The notes under the pieces were generated by a model, which saw only the letters and a list, made by a program, of their open reading frames with translations, was not told where the DNA came from and searched no databases. The position numbers were made by a program, and so were the translations under genes. Positions 33,921-42,306 of a stretch of DNA of 64,000 bases are shown here, one piece after another. Within the stretch, counting starts at the first letter, position 1. Each line of letters starts with the position of its first letter. The DNA lies in NCBI RefSeq assembly GCF_014898075.1, contig NZ_CP062976.1, positions 1,178,001 through 1,242,000 on the forward strand, written 5' to 3'. Origin of the DNA: Neisseria yangbaofengii (lineage in GTDB: Bacteria > Pseudomonadota > Gammaproteobacteria > Burkholderiales > Neisseriaceae).

Positions 33921-34302
33921 AATAAATTAAATAAAACTACATAATGTTTCTTTTTAGTGGATTTATAGTAATTTTGCATAAATTTTCATCTAAGATAACG
34001 TTCAGACGGCCTATAGCAAAGTTGATTTTCATCAAATTAATCGGTTTGTTTTTTAATTCATGTAAAATTTTCTTGACGAAATACAGTAAACTACATAGCA
34101 TTGTTGTCACATTGGTTACATAATTTAATATGCTGCTTTATATAATACGGCGGTTTTTGAAAATTGTAACTTAATAACACCGATGTGGTTTGTAATCGGT
34201 CCAACCGGCTCATCCATAAAATTGTTGCCAATCGGTTTCAAATCCAGCTTCGACAATAAAAACAAAACGGTTGTTTACTACTTTGATAAATTGGAGATTT
34301 GC
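33921..34302 (+). other. AT-rich regulatory region upstream of an outer-membrane protein gene
   Basis: No gene is seen in these 382 nt. Contents: one DUS near 34001-34012, a perfect FNR box at 34022-34035, TAAAAT at 34063-34068 as a possible -10, and TTGACG near 34073-34078. From about 34180 a frame runs in phase into the outer-membrane protein, but it lacks a signal peptide and I treat it as leader. Confidence 0.55.
34022..34035 (+). promoter_or_regulatory. FNR box
   Basis: TTGATTTTCATCAA matches the FNR consensus TTGAT-N4-ATCAA in every fixed position. A possible -10 box (TAAAAT, 34063-34068) lies at the distance expected for activation from near -41 to -46. Control of the gene at 34303 by oxygen limitation is inferred. 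Confidence 0.65.
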
Positions 34303-35436
34303 ATGAAAATTCAAAAAACCTTTGCTGTTGTTTGTGCTGCTTTAGCTGCTGCGTCTTTCGCTGCGGCCAATCCTGCCGGTAGCGAGCGTGCTGCTGCGTT
34401 GTCGACCGCCGGCGATTACGTTAATTCCGGCAGTATTATTCGTAAAGATGACGATAAAATCAGCATTTTTAATGACTTGCTGACAGTAAACGGCGCTTTG
34501 CGTGTCCGCGTGGACAGCGAAGATACGGCGGCCAACAACAGCGGTGTGAATCCGACCCCTGAGAATACACACAGTGAATTTAACGCCGAATTTTGGGTGC
34601 GTGCAAATCTCTATAAAGATTGGAAAGCCGTAGCGCAAATCGAGCCGAACATCGATTTGGAAACCGGTAAGTTCCGTGGCGATCATGATGTGCCGGTAAA
34701 CAAACTGTATGCCGAAGGTACGCTTTACAATTTTGGTGATAACAGTATTAAAGCCCGTATCGGTAAATTTGGTGCATTTTCTTCATACGGCCGCGTTTGG
34801 GATACCGAAGTGACCGGCGCAGAATTGTTCTTCGACAACAAAGTATTGCCGACAAAGGTGAGTTCAGGCCGCCGTACAGGCTACTTTAACGACAATATCT
34901 GGGGCGCAGGCGGTCGTCGCAAGCATTTTGCTTCGATTCAAAGCACTTACCCGGTAAATGAAAACATTAATGTCGGCGCGACTGTCAGCTACATGAAAGA
35001 TATTGACATCGGTGATCGCCATAATGCTAAAAATGCCGTATTCGGCGAATTGGGCGCCGACGTCAAATTCAACGATGATTGGCGCTGGATGGCTGCTGTC
35101 AGCAAATCCAACATCAAAGCCTATAACGATGTCGGCCAAAAAATCAAAAACGACGGCATATTTACCGAAGTTCGCTACAAATTGGCGGACTGGGATGTGC
35201 GCAATTCGTATGACGTGTTCTTGAACTACCGCCGCGTGGGGTCGCTGTCGGGCGTGTCTTCGGTTGAAGACTACAGCAAAAACGTCCAAGGCGTTCAATT
35301 GGGTGCGGCTTACATTCCTTGGAAAAACTGGAAAGTGAAAGGCTTCTACCTGCACGGTAAACAAGTTACTGCCACCGTTGGCGGCGACAAACAAGACGTG
35401 AACGTGGTTCGCGGCCAAATAGAATACAAATTCTAA
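34303..35436 (+). CDS. outer-membrane beta-barrel protein (porin-like), 377 aa
   Basis: The protein starts MKIQKTFAVVCAALAAASFAA, a signal peptide cut near AAANP. The remainder is a series of amphipathic strands rich in aromatic residues, and it ends EYKF, the C-terminal Phe expected for BAM-inserted barrels. Only the first strands (LLTVNGALRVRVDSEDTA, EFNAEFWVRANLYKDWKAV) resemble general porins; I cannot assign a substrate. Length fits a 14- to 16-strand barrel. The start is set by the signal peptide and TTGGAGATT ribosome site. A perfect FNR box lies 268 nt upstream, so expression probably rises at low oxygen. Confidence 0.8.
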   Translation: MKIQKTFAVVCAALAAASFAAANPAGSERAAALSTAGDYVNSGSIIRKDDDKISIFNDLLTVNGALRVRVDSEDTAANNSGVNPTPENTHSEFNAEFWVRANLYKDWKAVAQIEPNIDLETGKFRGDHDVPVNKLYAEGTLYNFGDNSIKARIGKFGAFSSYGRVWDTEVTGAELFFDNKVLPTKVSSGRRTGYFNDNIWGAGGRRKHFASIQSTYPVNENINVGATVSYMKDIDIGDRHNAKNAVFGELGADVKFNDDWRWMAAVSKSNIKAYNDVGQKIKNDGIFTEVRYKLADWDVRNSYDVFLNYRRVGSLSGVSSVEDYSKNVQGVQLGAAYIPWKNWKVKGFYLHGKQVTATVGGDKQDVNVVRGQIEYKF

Positions 35437-35493
35437 TCGGCGTTGAAAACCGGCGGGCAGGAGATACTTGCTTGTCAGTTTCAGAATAATTTT

Positions 35494-35521
35494 AAGGCCG
35501 TCTGAAATTTCAGACGGCCTT
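35494..35521. terminator. DUS hairpin between the porin-like gene and hslR
   Basis: Two inverted DUS copies abut with no loop (28-bp palindrome), between convergent genes. Confidence 0.88.
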
Positions 35522-35533
35522 ACTGACATGGAT

Positions 35534-35935
35534 TTACCAAGTATCGCGTTTGACTTTATCCAATTGCCGGCGGTCGCGTTTGGTCGGCCGGCCGTCAGGG
35601 TAAGCCGCGGTAATGCGGCTGGCCTGGTCAAGCAGCTTTTGATTTTCGCGATCGGTGGCGGTTTTGGCATCTTCTTGATAGAGCAATCTTGCTTCCGAAG
35701 CAGGGCGGCGTTGGTGGTTCAGCGCCAATACTTTGAATTTATAAGGCAGCGAATTCAAGGTCATGTCGATGTTGTCGCCGACAACAATGTATTTGCTGTT
35801 TTTCACTTTTGCCCCGTTTACTTGAATGCGGCCAAGCTCGATATGTTTTTGTGCCAGCGCACGGGTTTTGAAAAAGCGCGCGGCCCACAACCATTTGTCT
35901 AGGCGCATGGTGTGATTGTCTTGTTCGTTTTTCAT
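35534..35935 (-). CDS. hslR: heat-shock protein 15-like S4-domain RNA-binding protein
   Basis: The 133-residue basic protein has an S4 domain at its start, MRLDKWLWAARFFKTRALA through QKHIELGRIQVNGAKVK, and a Lys/Arg-rich tail. Hsp15 binds 50S subunits carrying a stalled nascent chain and helps recycle them. Start choice is uncertain: 35935 (MKNEQDN) or 35908 (MRLDKW); neither has a clear ribosome site. Confidence 0.88.
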   Translation of the reverse strand: MKNEQDNHTMRLDKWLWAARFFKTRALAQKHIELGRIQVNGAKVKNSKYIVVGDNIDMTLNSLPYKFKVLALNHQRRPASEARLLYQEDAKTATDRENQKLLDQASRITAAYPDGRPTKRDRRQLDKVKRDTW

Positions 35936-36155
35936 AAGCGTGTCAGAAAAAATTTGAATTGCTTCCGAGTTTATCATAAGATATGCCACCCGATGCATTA
36001 GTGTATCTATACTAAAAATCTGTCAGGCTGTCTGAAAATCATGGGGAAGCCCTGATTTTTATCAAAAGGCTGCATATTTTTTGTGCAAATTGCTGCTAAA
36101 ATTGACTGATTAGCGTATGATTGCAACAGAATCTTATTCATGAGAACTTCATCGT

Positions 36156-37115
36156 ATGAAACCTGTTTTTTTAGATTTCGAACAACCTATTGCTGAGCTG
36201 ACCAATAAAATCGATGAATTGCGTTTCGTTCAAGGTGAGTCGGCAGTCGATATTTCAGACGAAATTTCCCGTCTGCAAAAGAAAAGCAATGATTTAACCA
36301 AATCTATTTTCAGCAAACTGACACCTGCCCAGATTTCACAGGTTTCACGTCACCCGCAGCGTCCTTATACCTTAGACTACATCAACGCGATTTTTACCGA
36401 CTTTGAAGAATTGCACGGCGACCGTCATTTTGCCGACGATTATGCCATTGTGGGCGGTTTGGCGCGTTTCAACGGTCAAAGTGTGGTGGTAATCGGCCAT
36501 CAAAAAGGTCGCGATACCAAAGAAAAAATCCGCCGCAATTTCGGTATGCCGCGTCCGGAAGGCTACCGTAAAGCCTTGCGCTTGATGCAAACTGCTGAAA
36601 AATTTGGTTTGCCGGTGATGACTTTTGTCGATACCCCGGGTGCATATCCGGGCATCGGTGCGGAAGAGCGTGGCCAGTCGGAGGCCATCGGCCGCAATTT
36701 ATACGAATTGACCCGCTTGCGCGTGCCGGTAATCTGCACGATCATTGGCGAAGGCGGTTCGGGTGGTGCTTTGGCGATTGCTGTGGGCGACTATGTGAAT
36801 ATGTTGCAATACTCGACTTATTCGGTGATTTCGCCGGAAGGTTGTGCATCGATTCTGTGGAAAACTGCCGAAAAAGCTGCCGATGCCGCGCAAGCTTTGG
36901 GCATCACTGCCAAGCGTTTGGAAGAATTAAACTTAATCGACCGTATTATTGATGAGCCTCTGGGTGGCGCACACCGTGATATGGAAGCGGTGATGTTGAG
37001 CGTGAAACATGTTTTGGAAGAACAATTGCGTGATGCGCAAAGCATTCCAATGGCAGATTTATTGTCACGCCGTTTTGACCGCATCATGGCATACGGTAAA
37101 TTTATCGAGAAATAA
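36156..37115 (+). CDS. accA: acetyl-CoA carboxylase carboxyltransferase subunit alpha
   Basis: The 319-residue protein aligns over its full length with Acc[20 protein letters not shown] at the start, [37 protein letters not shown] and the oxyanion region [15 protein letters not shown]. With AccD it moves the carboxyl group from biotin to acetyl-CoA to make malonyl-CoA for fatty acids. It is followed by a strong terminator, so tilS is transcribed mainly from its own promoter or by read-through. Confidence 0.97.
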   Translation: MKPVFLDFEQPIAELTNKIDELRFVQGESAVDISDEISRLQKKSNDLTKSIFSKLTPAQISQVSRHPQRPYTLDYINAIFTDFEELHGDRHFADDYAIVGGLARFNGQSVVVIGHQKGRDTKEKIRRNFGMPRPEGYRKALRLMQTAEKFGLPVMTFVDTPGAYPGIGAEERGQSEAIGRNLYELTRLRVPVICTIIGEGGSGGALAIAVGDYVNMLQYSTYSVISPEGCASILWKTAEKAADAAQALGITAKRLEELNLIDRIIDEPLGGAHRDMEAVMLSVKHVLEEQLRDAQSIPMADLLSRRFDRIMAYGKFIEK

Positions 37116-37134
37116 TTTAATATTGTAATCATCC

Positions 37135-37166
37135 AAACAAGCAGGCCGGTGCCTGCTTGTTTTTGC
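37135..37166 (+). terminator. Rho-independent terminator of accA
   Basis: A 12-bp stem, AAACAAGCAGGC with GCCTGCTTGTTT, and a 4-nt loop are followed by a T-run. This one does not use a DUS. Confidence 0.92.
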
Positions 37167-37199
37167 ATTTAGGCCGTCTGAAAAGAACGGAAGTCAAAA

Positions 37200-38528
37200 A
37201 TGGATTTATTGGCTTTATTGGCAGCAGAATTACCGCAACCAAGCAATGAATTGAGCATTGAAATTGGCTTGAGCGGCGGGTTGGATTCGGTGGTCTTGCT
37301 GCATTTATTGGCTCGTTTCCGCGAACAGAAAAATTTTAAGCTCAATGCTGTACACGTCCATCACGGTTTAAGCCCGCTTGCTGATGAGTGGGTAGATTTT
37401 TGCCGAACATTATGCGCTCAATCTAATGTTGATTTGCGAGTCGCTAAAGTTGCCATTAAAGGGAAAGGAAAAGGCATTGAAGCGGCTGCAAGAGCAGAAC
37501 GCTACCGTGTATTTTCAGACGGCCTGTGTGATATTTTGGCTTTGGCACATCATCAAAACGACCAAATCGAAACCTTTATGCTCGGCGTTGCTCGCGGTGG
37601 CGGGATACGCTCACTCGCAGCGATGCCGAAATGGCGTGATTTGAACCAAAGCATCAAAATCTGGCGACCACTTTTGGACATACCAAGAGCTGCTTTGGAA
37701 AACTATGCTTTTGAGCATCATTTGGCTTATGTTTCAGACGAAAGCAATCAGGACACCGGCTATTTGCGCAATTGGATCCGCCACGAAGCATTGCCGCAAT
37801 GGCAACGGCAAGTATCAAATATTCACCGGCAAATTCTGTCCAACGTGCGCAGTATGCAAGACGATTTGGCTTTGTTGGACGAAGTCACACAAGACGATTA
37901 TCGCCGTATTCTTTCAGACGGCCTGTTTCAGGCCAAACAATGGCGCGGCTTGAGTGAATTACGCCGTCGCCGTGTCTTGCATCATTTTTTTCAGGTTCAC
38001 CAAATCCGGTTGCCATCGCATAAAACTTTATCCGATATGGCCAGAGTTTTGTTGGAAGCCGAATCTGCGCAATGGCAGTTTGACGGTAAAATCATCGATT
38101 TTTATCGAGATATTTTGTATGTCAGAGCCATTCATACGGAAAATTATCCATGGCTGCGCCATGAAGGAATTCAAGGCCGTCTGAAAGATATTTTGCTGGA
38201 AAATGGATTTATCTTAAAACCGCATCGGTTTGGCTTGAGTGAACAAGTATTAATGGATGCAGGAACAGTTCGCAAAGTCACTAATAGCGATGTTATAAAA
38301 TTAGAGCTCGGGCACAAATCAACCAAGAAAATATTACAGGAATGTCATATTTTGCCGTCTGTAAGACAAATCTGGCCGGTTATCACAAACGCCGATGGTA
38401 TATGCCTGGCAGTTGTTAATCTCAAAGCAAATCAGGATTTTCGGGCTTCTGATGGCTTTTTGCCTATTTATGAGCCATTAACGAAATATATTACGGAACT
38501 AAATCCCGCCAAAAATGTCATAAGATAA
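37200..38528 (+). CDS. tilS: tRNA(Ile)-lysidine synthase
   Basis: The 442-residue PP-loop ATPase has the ATP-binding motif GLSGGLDSVVLLHLL at residues 24-38, then LALAHHQNDQIETFM, and C-terminal substrate-binding domains. It converts C34 of tRNA-Ile(CAU) to lysidine so that AUA is read as isoleucine. It is unusual in carrying three in-frame DUS copies, coding FSDGLCD (about 37513), LSDGLFQ (about 37914) and QGRLKDI (about 38174). The last third of the gene looks richer in A/T than the first. Confidence 0.95.
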   Translation: MDLLALLAAELPQPSNELSIEIGLSGGLDSVVLLHLLARFREQKNFKLNAVHVHHGLSPLADEWVDFCRTLCAQSNVDLRVAKVAIKGKGKGIEAAARAERYRVFSDGLCDILALAHHQNDQIETFMLGVARGGGIRSLAAMPKWRDLNQSIKIWRPLLDIPRAALENYAFEHHLAYVSDESNQDTGYLRNWIRHEALPQWQRQVSNIHRQILSNVRSMQDDLALLDEVTQDDYRRILSDGLFQAKQWRGLSELRRRRVLHHFFQVHQIRLPSHKTLSDMARVLLEAESAQWQFDGKIIDFYRDILYVRAIHTENYPWLRHEGIQGRLKDILLENGFILKPHRFGLSEQVLMDAGTVRKVTNSDVIKLELGHKSTKKILQECHILPSVRQIWPVITNADGICLAVVNLKANQDFRASDGFLPIYEPLTKYITELNPAKNVIR

Positions 38529-38587
38529 CACGGCACGCTTTGCTATTTTATGACATTATATAATGTAGCTATATAAAAGGTTAAATA

Positions 38588-39187
38588 ATGAATGATCGCC
38601 GGATCGATCAAATGCTGGTAGAGCGCGCGCAAAAAGGCGAACAAAAGGCGTTTGAGATGTTGATGACCAAATATCAACGCCGATTAATCAGATTGATTTC
38701 ACGTTTCGTTAAAGATGAGCATGAAGTAAACGATGTAGCGCAGGAAGCCATGATTCGGGCCTATCGCGCCTTACCGAATTTTCGTGGCGAAAGCGCGTTT
38801 TATACATGGTTGTACCGCATCGGTATCAACACAGCAAAGAATTTTTTAGTCACTTCCGGAAAGCGGCCGTTTATCAGCGCAGAAGCCGCAAACGAAGAAG
38901 GCGACATTCTCTATTTGGCAGATCAGATTGCGGATTACCACACGCCGGAAGCTGAGATGATGAATCGGGAAATTTTACACACCGTCGAGGAAGCTATTTC
39001 GAAGCTGCCCGATGATTTACGGAAAGCCATTTCATTACGCGAAATGGAAGGGTTGTCTTACGAGGAAATTGCTCAGATTATGGGGTGTCCGATAGGCACT
39101 GTGCGCTCACGTATCTTTAGAGCGCGCGAAGTCATTGCAAAAGACTTAAGGCCATTATTGGATACCGCTGAAAACCAAAGGTGGTAA
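38588..39187 (+). CDS. rpoE: RNA polymerase sigma factor RpoE (sigma-24 ECF type)
   Basis: The 199-residue ECF sigma factor has region 2 (MLMTKYQRRLIRLISRFVKD through DVAQEAMIRAYRALPNFRG) and region 4 (LPDDLRKAISLREMEGLS and YEEIAQIMGCPIGTVRSR). It directs envelope- or oxidative-stress genes. The gene has a TATAAT at 38559-38564 and an AAAAGG ribosome site, and is followed after 6 nt by its probable anti-sigma gene. Confidence 0.95.
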   Translation: MNDRRIDQMLVERAQKGEQKAFEMLMTKYQRRLIRLISRFVKDEHEVNDVAQEAMIRAYRALPNFRGESAFYTWLYRIGINTAKNFLVTSGKRPFISAEAANEEGDILYLADQIADYHTPEAEMMNREILHTVEEAISKLPDDLRKAISLREMEGLSYEEIAQIMGCPIGTVRSRIFRAREVIAKDLRPLLDTAENQRW

Positions 39188-39193
39188 GGAAAA

Positions 39194-39763
39194 ATGACAA
39201 CAATAAACGATAAATTCGAATATATTTCCATTGCAATGGATGACGAAGATTTATCTGACGAAATGCTGGATAAATTATTAACTGATGATGAAGCCGGCCA
39301 GAAATGGTATGAATATCATCTCATCAGCGATTGTATGAAACAGCAGGCGGTGGGACGTGATGCCGATTTCATGCAAAGTGAAATGTTTACAGCCGCTTTG
39401 GCGGAAATCAGCCGTGAGCATGCGGCTAATGCGTCAAAGCTGACGAACAAGCAACCAAAAGCAGCAAATAATCATGCATTCAAAGGTTTTGCCGTGGCGG
39501 CCAGCTTGGCCGCTGTGGCGGTATCGGTTTGGCAATTCTGGCCGCAAGCCGATATACGGCAAATGATGCCGGTAGCTGTTGAGAAGCAGCCACGGCAGGT
39601 TGATCAAAATATCGTGCCTGTTCGCGCTGCTGCTGAAAATAAAGCCGCTTCGGATGTGGTTGTGCCGAATGCTGCCAAGCAGTTGTCAACGCAGCAAAAT
39701 ACGGCGGTTCATATTGAAAGTCAAACAGGCACCAATACCCCATCGAAAGAAATTGTGCAATAA
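39194..39763 (+). CDS. RseA-like anti-sigma factor
   Basis: The 189-residue protein has an N-terminal cytoplasmic part (about 1-93) resembling RseA/MucA N-domains (EYISIAMDDEDLSDEMLDKL), one membrane segment (about 96-113, FAVAASLAAVAVSVW), and a C-terminal periplasmic tail rich in Gln and Ala. It should hold RpoE at the membrane until signal-driven proteolysis. Only one Cys is present, so it is not of the zinc-binding ZAS type. Ribosome site AAGGAAAA. No mucB-like gene follows. Confidence 0.8.
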   Translation: MTTINDKFEYISIAMDDEDLSDEMLDKLLTDDEAGQKWYEYHLISDCMKQQAVGRDADFMQSEMFTAALAEISREHAANASKLTNKQPKAANNHAFKGFAVAASLAAVAVSVWQFWPQADIRQMMPVAVEKQPRQVDQNIVPVRAAAENKAASDVVVPNAAKQLSTQQNTAVHIESQTGTNTPSKEIVQ

Positions 39764-39768
39764 CTCCC

Positions 39769-39805
39769 AAAAAGCCTTTATATTATGTAAAGGCTTTTTT
39801 ATTTT
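39769..39805 (+). terminator. Rho-independent terminator of the rpoE operon
   Basis: Stem AAAAAGCCTTTA with TAAAGGCTTTTT and a 7-nt loop is followed by a T-rich run. Confidence 0.9.
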
Positions 39806-39837
39806 CAGACGGCCTCACCATGCCGTCTGAAAGCGGC

Positions 39838-39843
39838 TATAAT
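39838..39843 (+). promoter_or_regulatory. -10 box overlapping the start of the SpoU methyltransferase gene
   Basis: TATAAT lies 7 nt before the ATG at 39851, so transcription would begin at or within a base or two of the start codon (a leaderless or nearly leaderless mRNA). The -35 region is not convincing. Confidence 0.4.
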
Positions 39844-39850
39844 GCACGGC

Positions 39851-40636
39851 ATGAAACTGATTACTTCTGCCCGAAACGAGCAGCTCAAGCATTTGGCCAA
39901 GCTGCTTTCCCAATCCAAAGCGCGCCGCCAATCTAGGCAAACCGTATTGGAAGGCGTACACCTGCTACAAAGCTATCTTGAAGCAGGCGGCAAACCCGTG
40001 CAGGTTTATCTGCCTGAATCCAAAGCCAATCATCACGAAATCCGCCGCCTGATCGAAGAAATTCCAGTCAATTTGATGACGTGGGTAAGCAACGAAGCCT
40101 TATCCAAAATCACCAGCCTGACCGATTCCGATGATGTGATGACTTTAATCGACATTCCGCACGAACAGGCATGGCCGAAGCAAGGCGATTGTGTGGTATT
40201 GGAATGCGTGCAAGATCCCGGTAATGTCGGTACCATCATTCGCAACGCCGCGGCTTGTGCCATTCCGCATTTAATTCTCAGCCAAGACTGTGCAGACGTG
40301 TGGTCACCGAAAGTATTGCGTGCCGGAATGGGGGCGCATTTTTTGTTGAACATCCATAGCCGTGTACCGATGATGCAATGGCTGGGCGAATTTCAAGATA
40401 CAGTTTGGGCAACGGCTTTGAGCGAGCACAATAATTTTAATCTTTACGACATGAGTCTGCGACAGCCGGCCGCTTGGGTATTCGGCAATGAAGGCAGCGG
40501 CGTAAGTGCGGAAGTATTGGAAAAAGTCAACGCCAGCGTCAAAATTCCCATGCTGGGGCGGACTGAATCGCTGAATGTCGCCATGGCGGCAACCGTCTGC
40601 CTGTTTGAGCAGATGCGCCAAAGAATGATTGCTTAA
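39851..40636 (+). CDS. SpoU/TrmH-family RNA 2'-O-ribose methyltransferase
   Basis: The protein of about 261 residues has a substrate-binding N-domain (residues 1-90) and a SPOUT knot domain with VVLECVQDPGNVGTIIRNAAA, WVFGNEGSGVSAEVL and IPMLGRTESLNVAMAATVCLFEQ. These are motifs 1-3 of the TrmH family. It methylates a ribose in rRNA or tRNA; the exact site (RlmB-like or other) is unclear. The ATG at 39842 is also in frame but lies within the TATAAT box, so I choose 39851. Confidence 0.88.
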   Translation: MKLITSARNEQLKHLAKLLSQSKARRQSRQTVLEGVHLLQSYLEAGGKPVQVYLPESKANHHEIRRLIEEIPVNLMTWVSNEALSKITSLTDSDDVMTLIDIPHEQAWPKQGDCVVLECVQDPGNVGTIIRNAAACAIPHLILSQDCADVWSPKVLRAGMGAHFLLNIHSRVPMMQWLGEFQDTVWATALSEHNNFNLYDMSLRQPAAWVFGNEGSGVSAEVLEKVNASVKIPMLGRTESLNVAMAATVCLFEQMRQRMIA

Positions 40637-40683
40637 CGTAACGGTTTTAAGGCCATCTAAAAATATTGAAAAGGAATGAATCC

Positions 40684-41346
40684 ATGCAAGTAAGAACTTT
40701 TGACGAAGCATCACGCAACCGCCTGATTGAGTTGCTTGATGCCAAATCTTTAGAACACAACACCATGCGCTGCGATGAAGTGCAGGGCTTTATGATGGCC
40801 TTGTTAAGCGGCCCTGATGCCTTGAATCCGAACGACTGGTTGCCGGAAGTATTGGGCGATGAATCATTGTTTGATGCCAAAGAGCGTACCGAAGTCGAGC
40901 GCTTGGTATTGGCTTTGGCGATGGATATGCGCAATCAATTGTCGGATAAAAAACTGCCGGATTTATGGCTTTATGAAGATGAAGCGGGCAATCCTGATTT
41001 TTACACATGGTGTAACGCCTATCTGTATGCCTTGGATGTAGTGCCGACTGATTGGTTTGAAGCGGTCAACCAAGAAGAATTCGAAGATTTGTTCTACCCG
41101 GTTATGGCCTTGGGCGGTATTTATGATGAAGAAGAAAACGGCGAAGTGATTCTGCATTTGACCGATAAAGAATTAACCGAGCTGGAATCTGACCTGCCGC
41201 ATGTTTTGCTGGATATTTACAGCTACTGGCAAGCCGTGATTAATAAACCGCAGACCGTGCGCCGCGAAGGCGGCAAAATCGGCCGCAACGATCCTTGCCT
41301 TTGCGACAGCGGTAAAAAATACAAAGCTTGTTGCGGTAAAAACTGA
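40684..41346 (+). CDS. UPF0149/YgfB-family protein with C-terminal SEC-C motif
   Basis: The 220-residue protein has a YgfB/YecA-type helical domain (about 1-185, with [20 protein letters not shown] and [19 protein letters not shown]) and ends with the zinc-binding SEC-C motif [24 protein letters not shown] motifs occur in SecA and several uncharacterised proteins and bind zinc and sometimes ribosomes or SecB. Function is unknown. The ribosome site AAAGGAA before 40684 decides the start. An IS630-type element lies 12 nt after the stop. Confidence 0.88.
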   Translation: MQVRTFDEASRNRLIELLDAKSLEHNTMRCDEVQGFMMALLSGPDALNPNDWLPEVLGDESLFDAKERTEVERLVLALAMDMRNQLSDKKLPDLWLYEDEAGNPDFYTWCNAYLYALDVVPTDWFEAVNQEEFEDLFYPVMALGGIYDEEENGEVILHLTDKELTELESDLPHVLLDIYSYWQAVINKPQTVRREGGKIGRNDPCLCDSGKKYKACCGKN

Positions 41347-41394
41347 TTGTTTTTTATATAGTCAATCCCCCAAATATAAATTACAATCGTCCCC

Positions 41395-41703
41395 ATGACC
41401 TATTCAACAGACTTCCGCCAACTCGCCTTAGCCAAACTCGCCCAAGGCCTCTCCATCCGTCAAGTAGCCAAAGAGCTCGGCATCGGCAGCGATACCGTGT
41501 TCAAATGGAAAAAGAATCCCATTCCCAAAGGCTACCCCAAAGACAGAAAACCCCTCAAAATTACCAAAGAAGCACTGCTTAGAGACGTCGAACAATACCC
41601 CGATGCCTATTGCTACGAACGGGCACAACGGCTCAACTGCTCGACCAACGGCATCCACCAGGCATTGAAAAGATACGGAATCAGCCGAAAAAAAGACCAA
41701 TAA
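41395..41703 (+). CDS. IS630-family transposase, N-terminal frame (OrfA)
   Basis: The 102-residue frame holds the DNA-binding helix-turn-helix half, RQLALAKLAQGLSIRQVAKE through LGIGSDTVFKWKKNP, and a second motif, YCYERAQRLNCSTNGIHQAL. It ends at a TAA just after a run of seven A residues (41689-41695). The catalytic half continues in the +1 frame. Six A residues instead of seven would restore one protein, so this is either a slippage site or a one-base mutation. Confidence 0.88.
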   Translation: MTYSTDFRQLALAKLAQGLSIRQVAKELGIGSDTVFKWKKNPIPKGYPKDRKPLKITKEALLRDVEQYPDAYCYERAQRLNCSTNGIHQALKRYGISRKKDQ

Positions 41704-41705
41704 AT

Positions 41706-42217
41706 ACCCCAAAGCAGATGTTCAGCTCAGAAAACGCTTTATCAGACTCAGACACCGTTTCCAACTGAAAGAACGTCCGATTGTTTGGCTGGACGAAAGC
41801 GGATTCAGAGCTTCCGTCCACCGTCCTTACGGTTATGCCCCAAAAGGCAGACGGTGTATTGATACCCATGACTGGCAGGGACGTAATCAGACTAATGCCA
41901 TCGGTGCGCTGTATGATCATCAACTGTTTGCGGTCGGTTTGTTTGACTGTTCCATCAATAGCAAGATATTCGACACTTGGGTAGAACGGTTACTGATCCC
42001 GCAACTGCCGCCCGAGAGTGTGGTGGTGATGGACAATGCGGCGTTTCATAAGGGTAAGGCAGAAGCCTTGCTGAAGGAGATGGGGCATACCGTCCTATGG
42101 ATGCCGCCTTACAGCCCCGACCTGAATCCCATCGAAAAGAAATGGGCTTGGTTAAAGGCGAGACGGAGAAAACTTGGGGTGGTGTCTGTGGATGAGTTGT
42201 TTAGGAGTGTTATTTAA
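41706..42217 (+). CDS. IS630-family transposase, catalytic frame (OrfB)
   Basis: This frame has no good start of its own and follows from OrfA by a +1 shift at the A7 run. It contains the DDE triad: Asp in PIVWLDESGF, Asp in VVVMDNAAFHK, Glu in YSPDLNPIEKKWAWLK. No internal stop is seen. If slippage occurs, the element may be active. Confidence 0.85.
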
Positions 42218-42255
42218 ATTTGTGGGATTGACTATAGTGAATCCACTTTAATAGA

Positions 42256-42287
42256 AAAGGCCGTCTGAAAATTTTCAGACGGCCTTT
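42256..42287. terminator. DUS hairpin terminator of the DUF456 gene
   Basis: Two abutting inverted DUS copies form a 16-bp stem just beyond the stop of the DUF456 gene. Before the IS630 insertion it would also have ended the UPF0149 gene. Confidence 0.9.
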
Positions 42288-42306
42288 GTCGTGTGTGCAA
42301 AATAAA

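Larger units (their letters stand above)
41359..42234 (+). mobile_element. IS630-family insertion sequence
   Basis: The 876-bp element has inverted ends TAGTCAATCCC and GGGATTGACTA and is flanked by TA on both sides (41357-41358 and 42235-42236), the target duplication of the IS630/Tc1 group. It carries a transposase in two overlapping frames. It separates the UPF0149 gene from the DUS terminator at 42256. Confidence 0.9.

Noticed and set aside
34183-34302. N-terminal extension of the outer-membrane protein by 40 residues
   Set aside because: The extension precedes a standard signal peptide and its own ribosome site at 34303, so it would bury the signal. It is leader sequence.
36052-36065. 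FNR-like sequence CTGATTTTTATCAA upstream of accA
   Set aside because: One fixed position is wrong, the region is A/T-rich, spacing to a -10 box is poor, and fatty-acid synthesis is not a usual FNR target.
42235-42255. TATAGTGAATCCACT resembling a Correia element end
   Set aside because: It differs from the Correia end (TATAGTGGATTAAA) after nine bases, no second end is seen, and the first TA is the IS630 target duplication.
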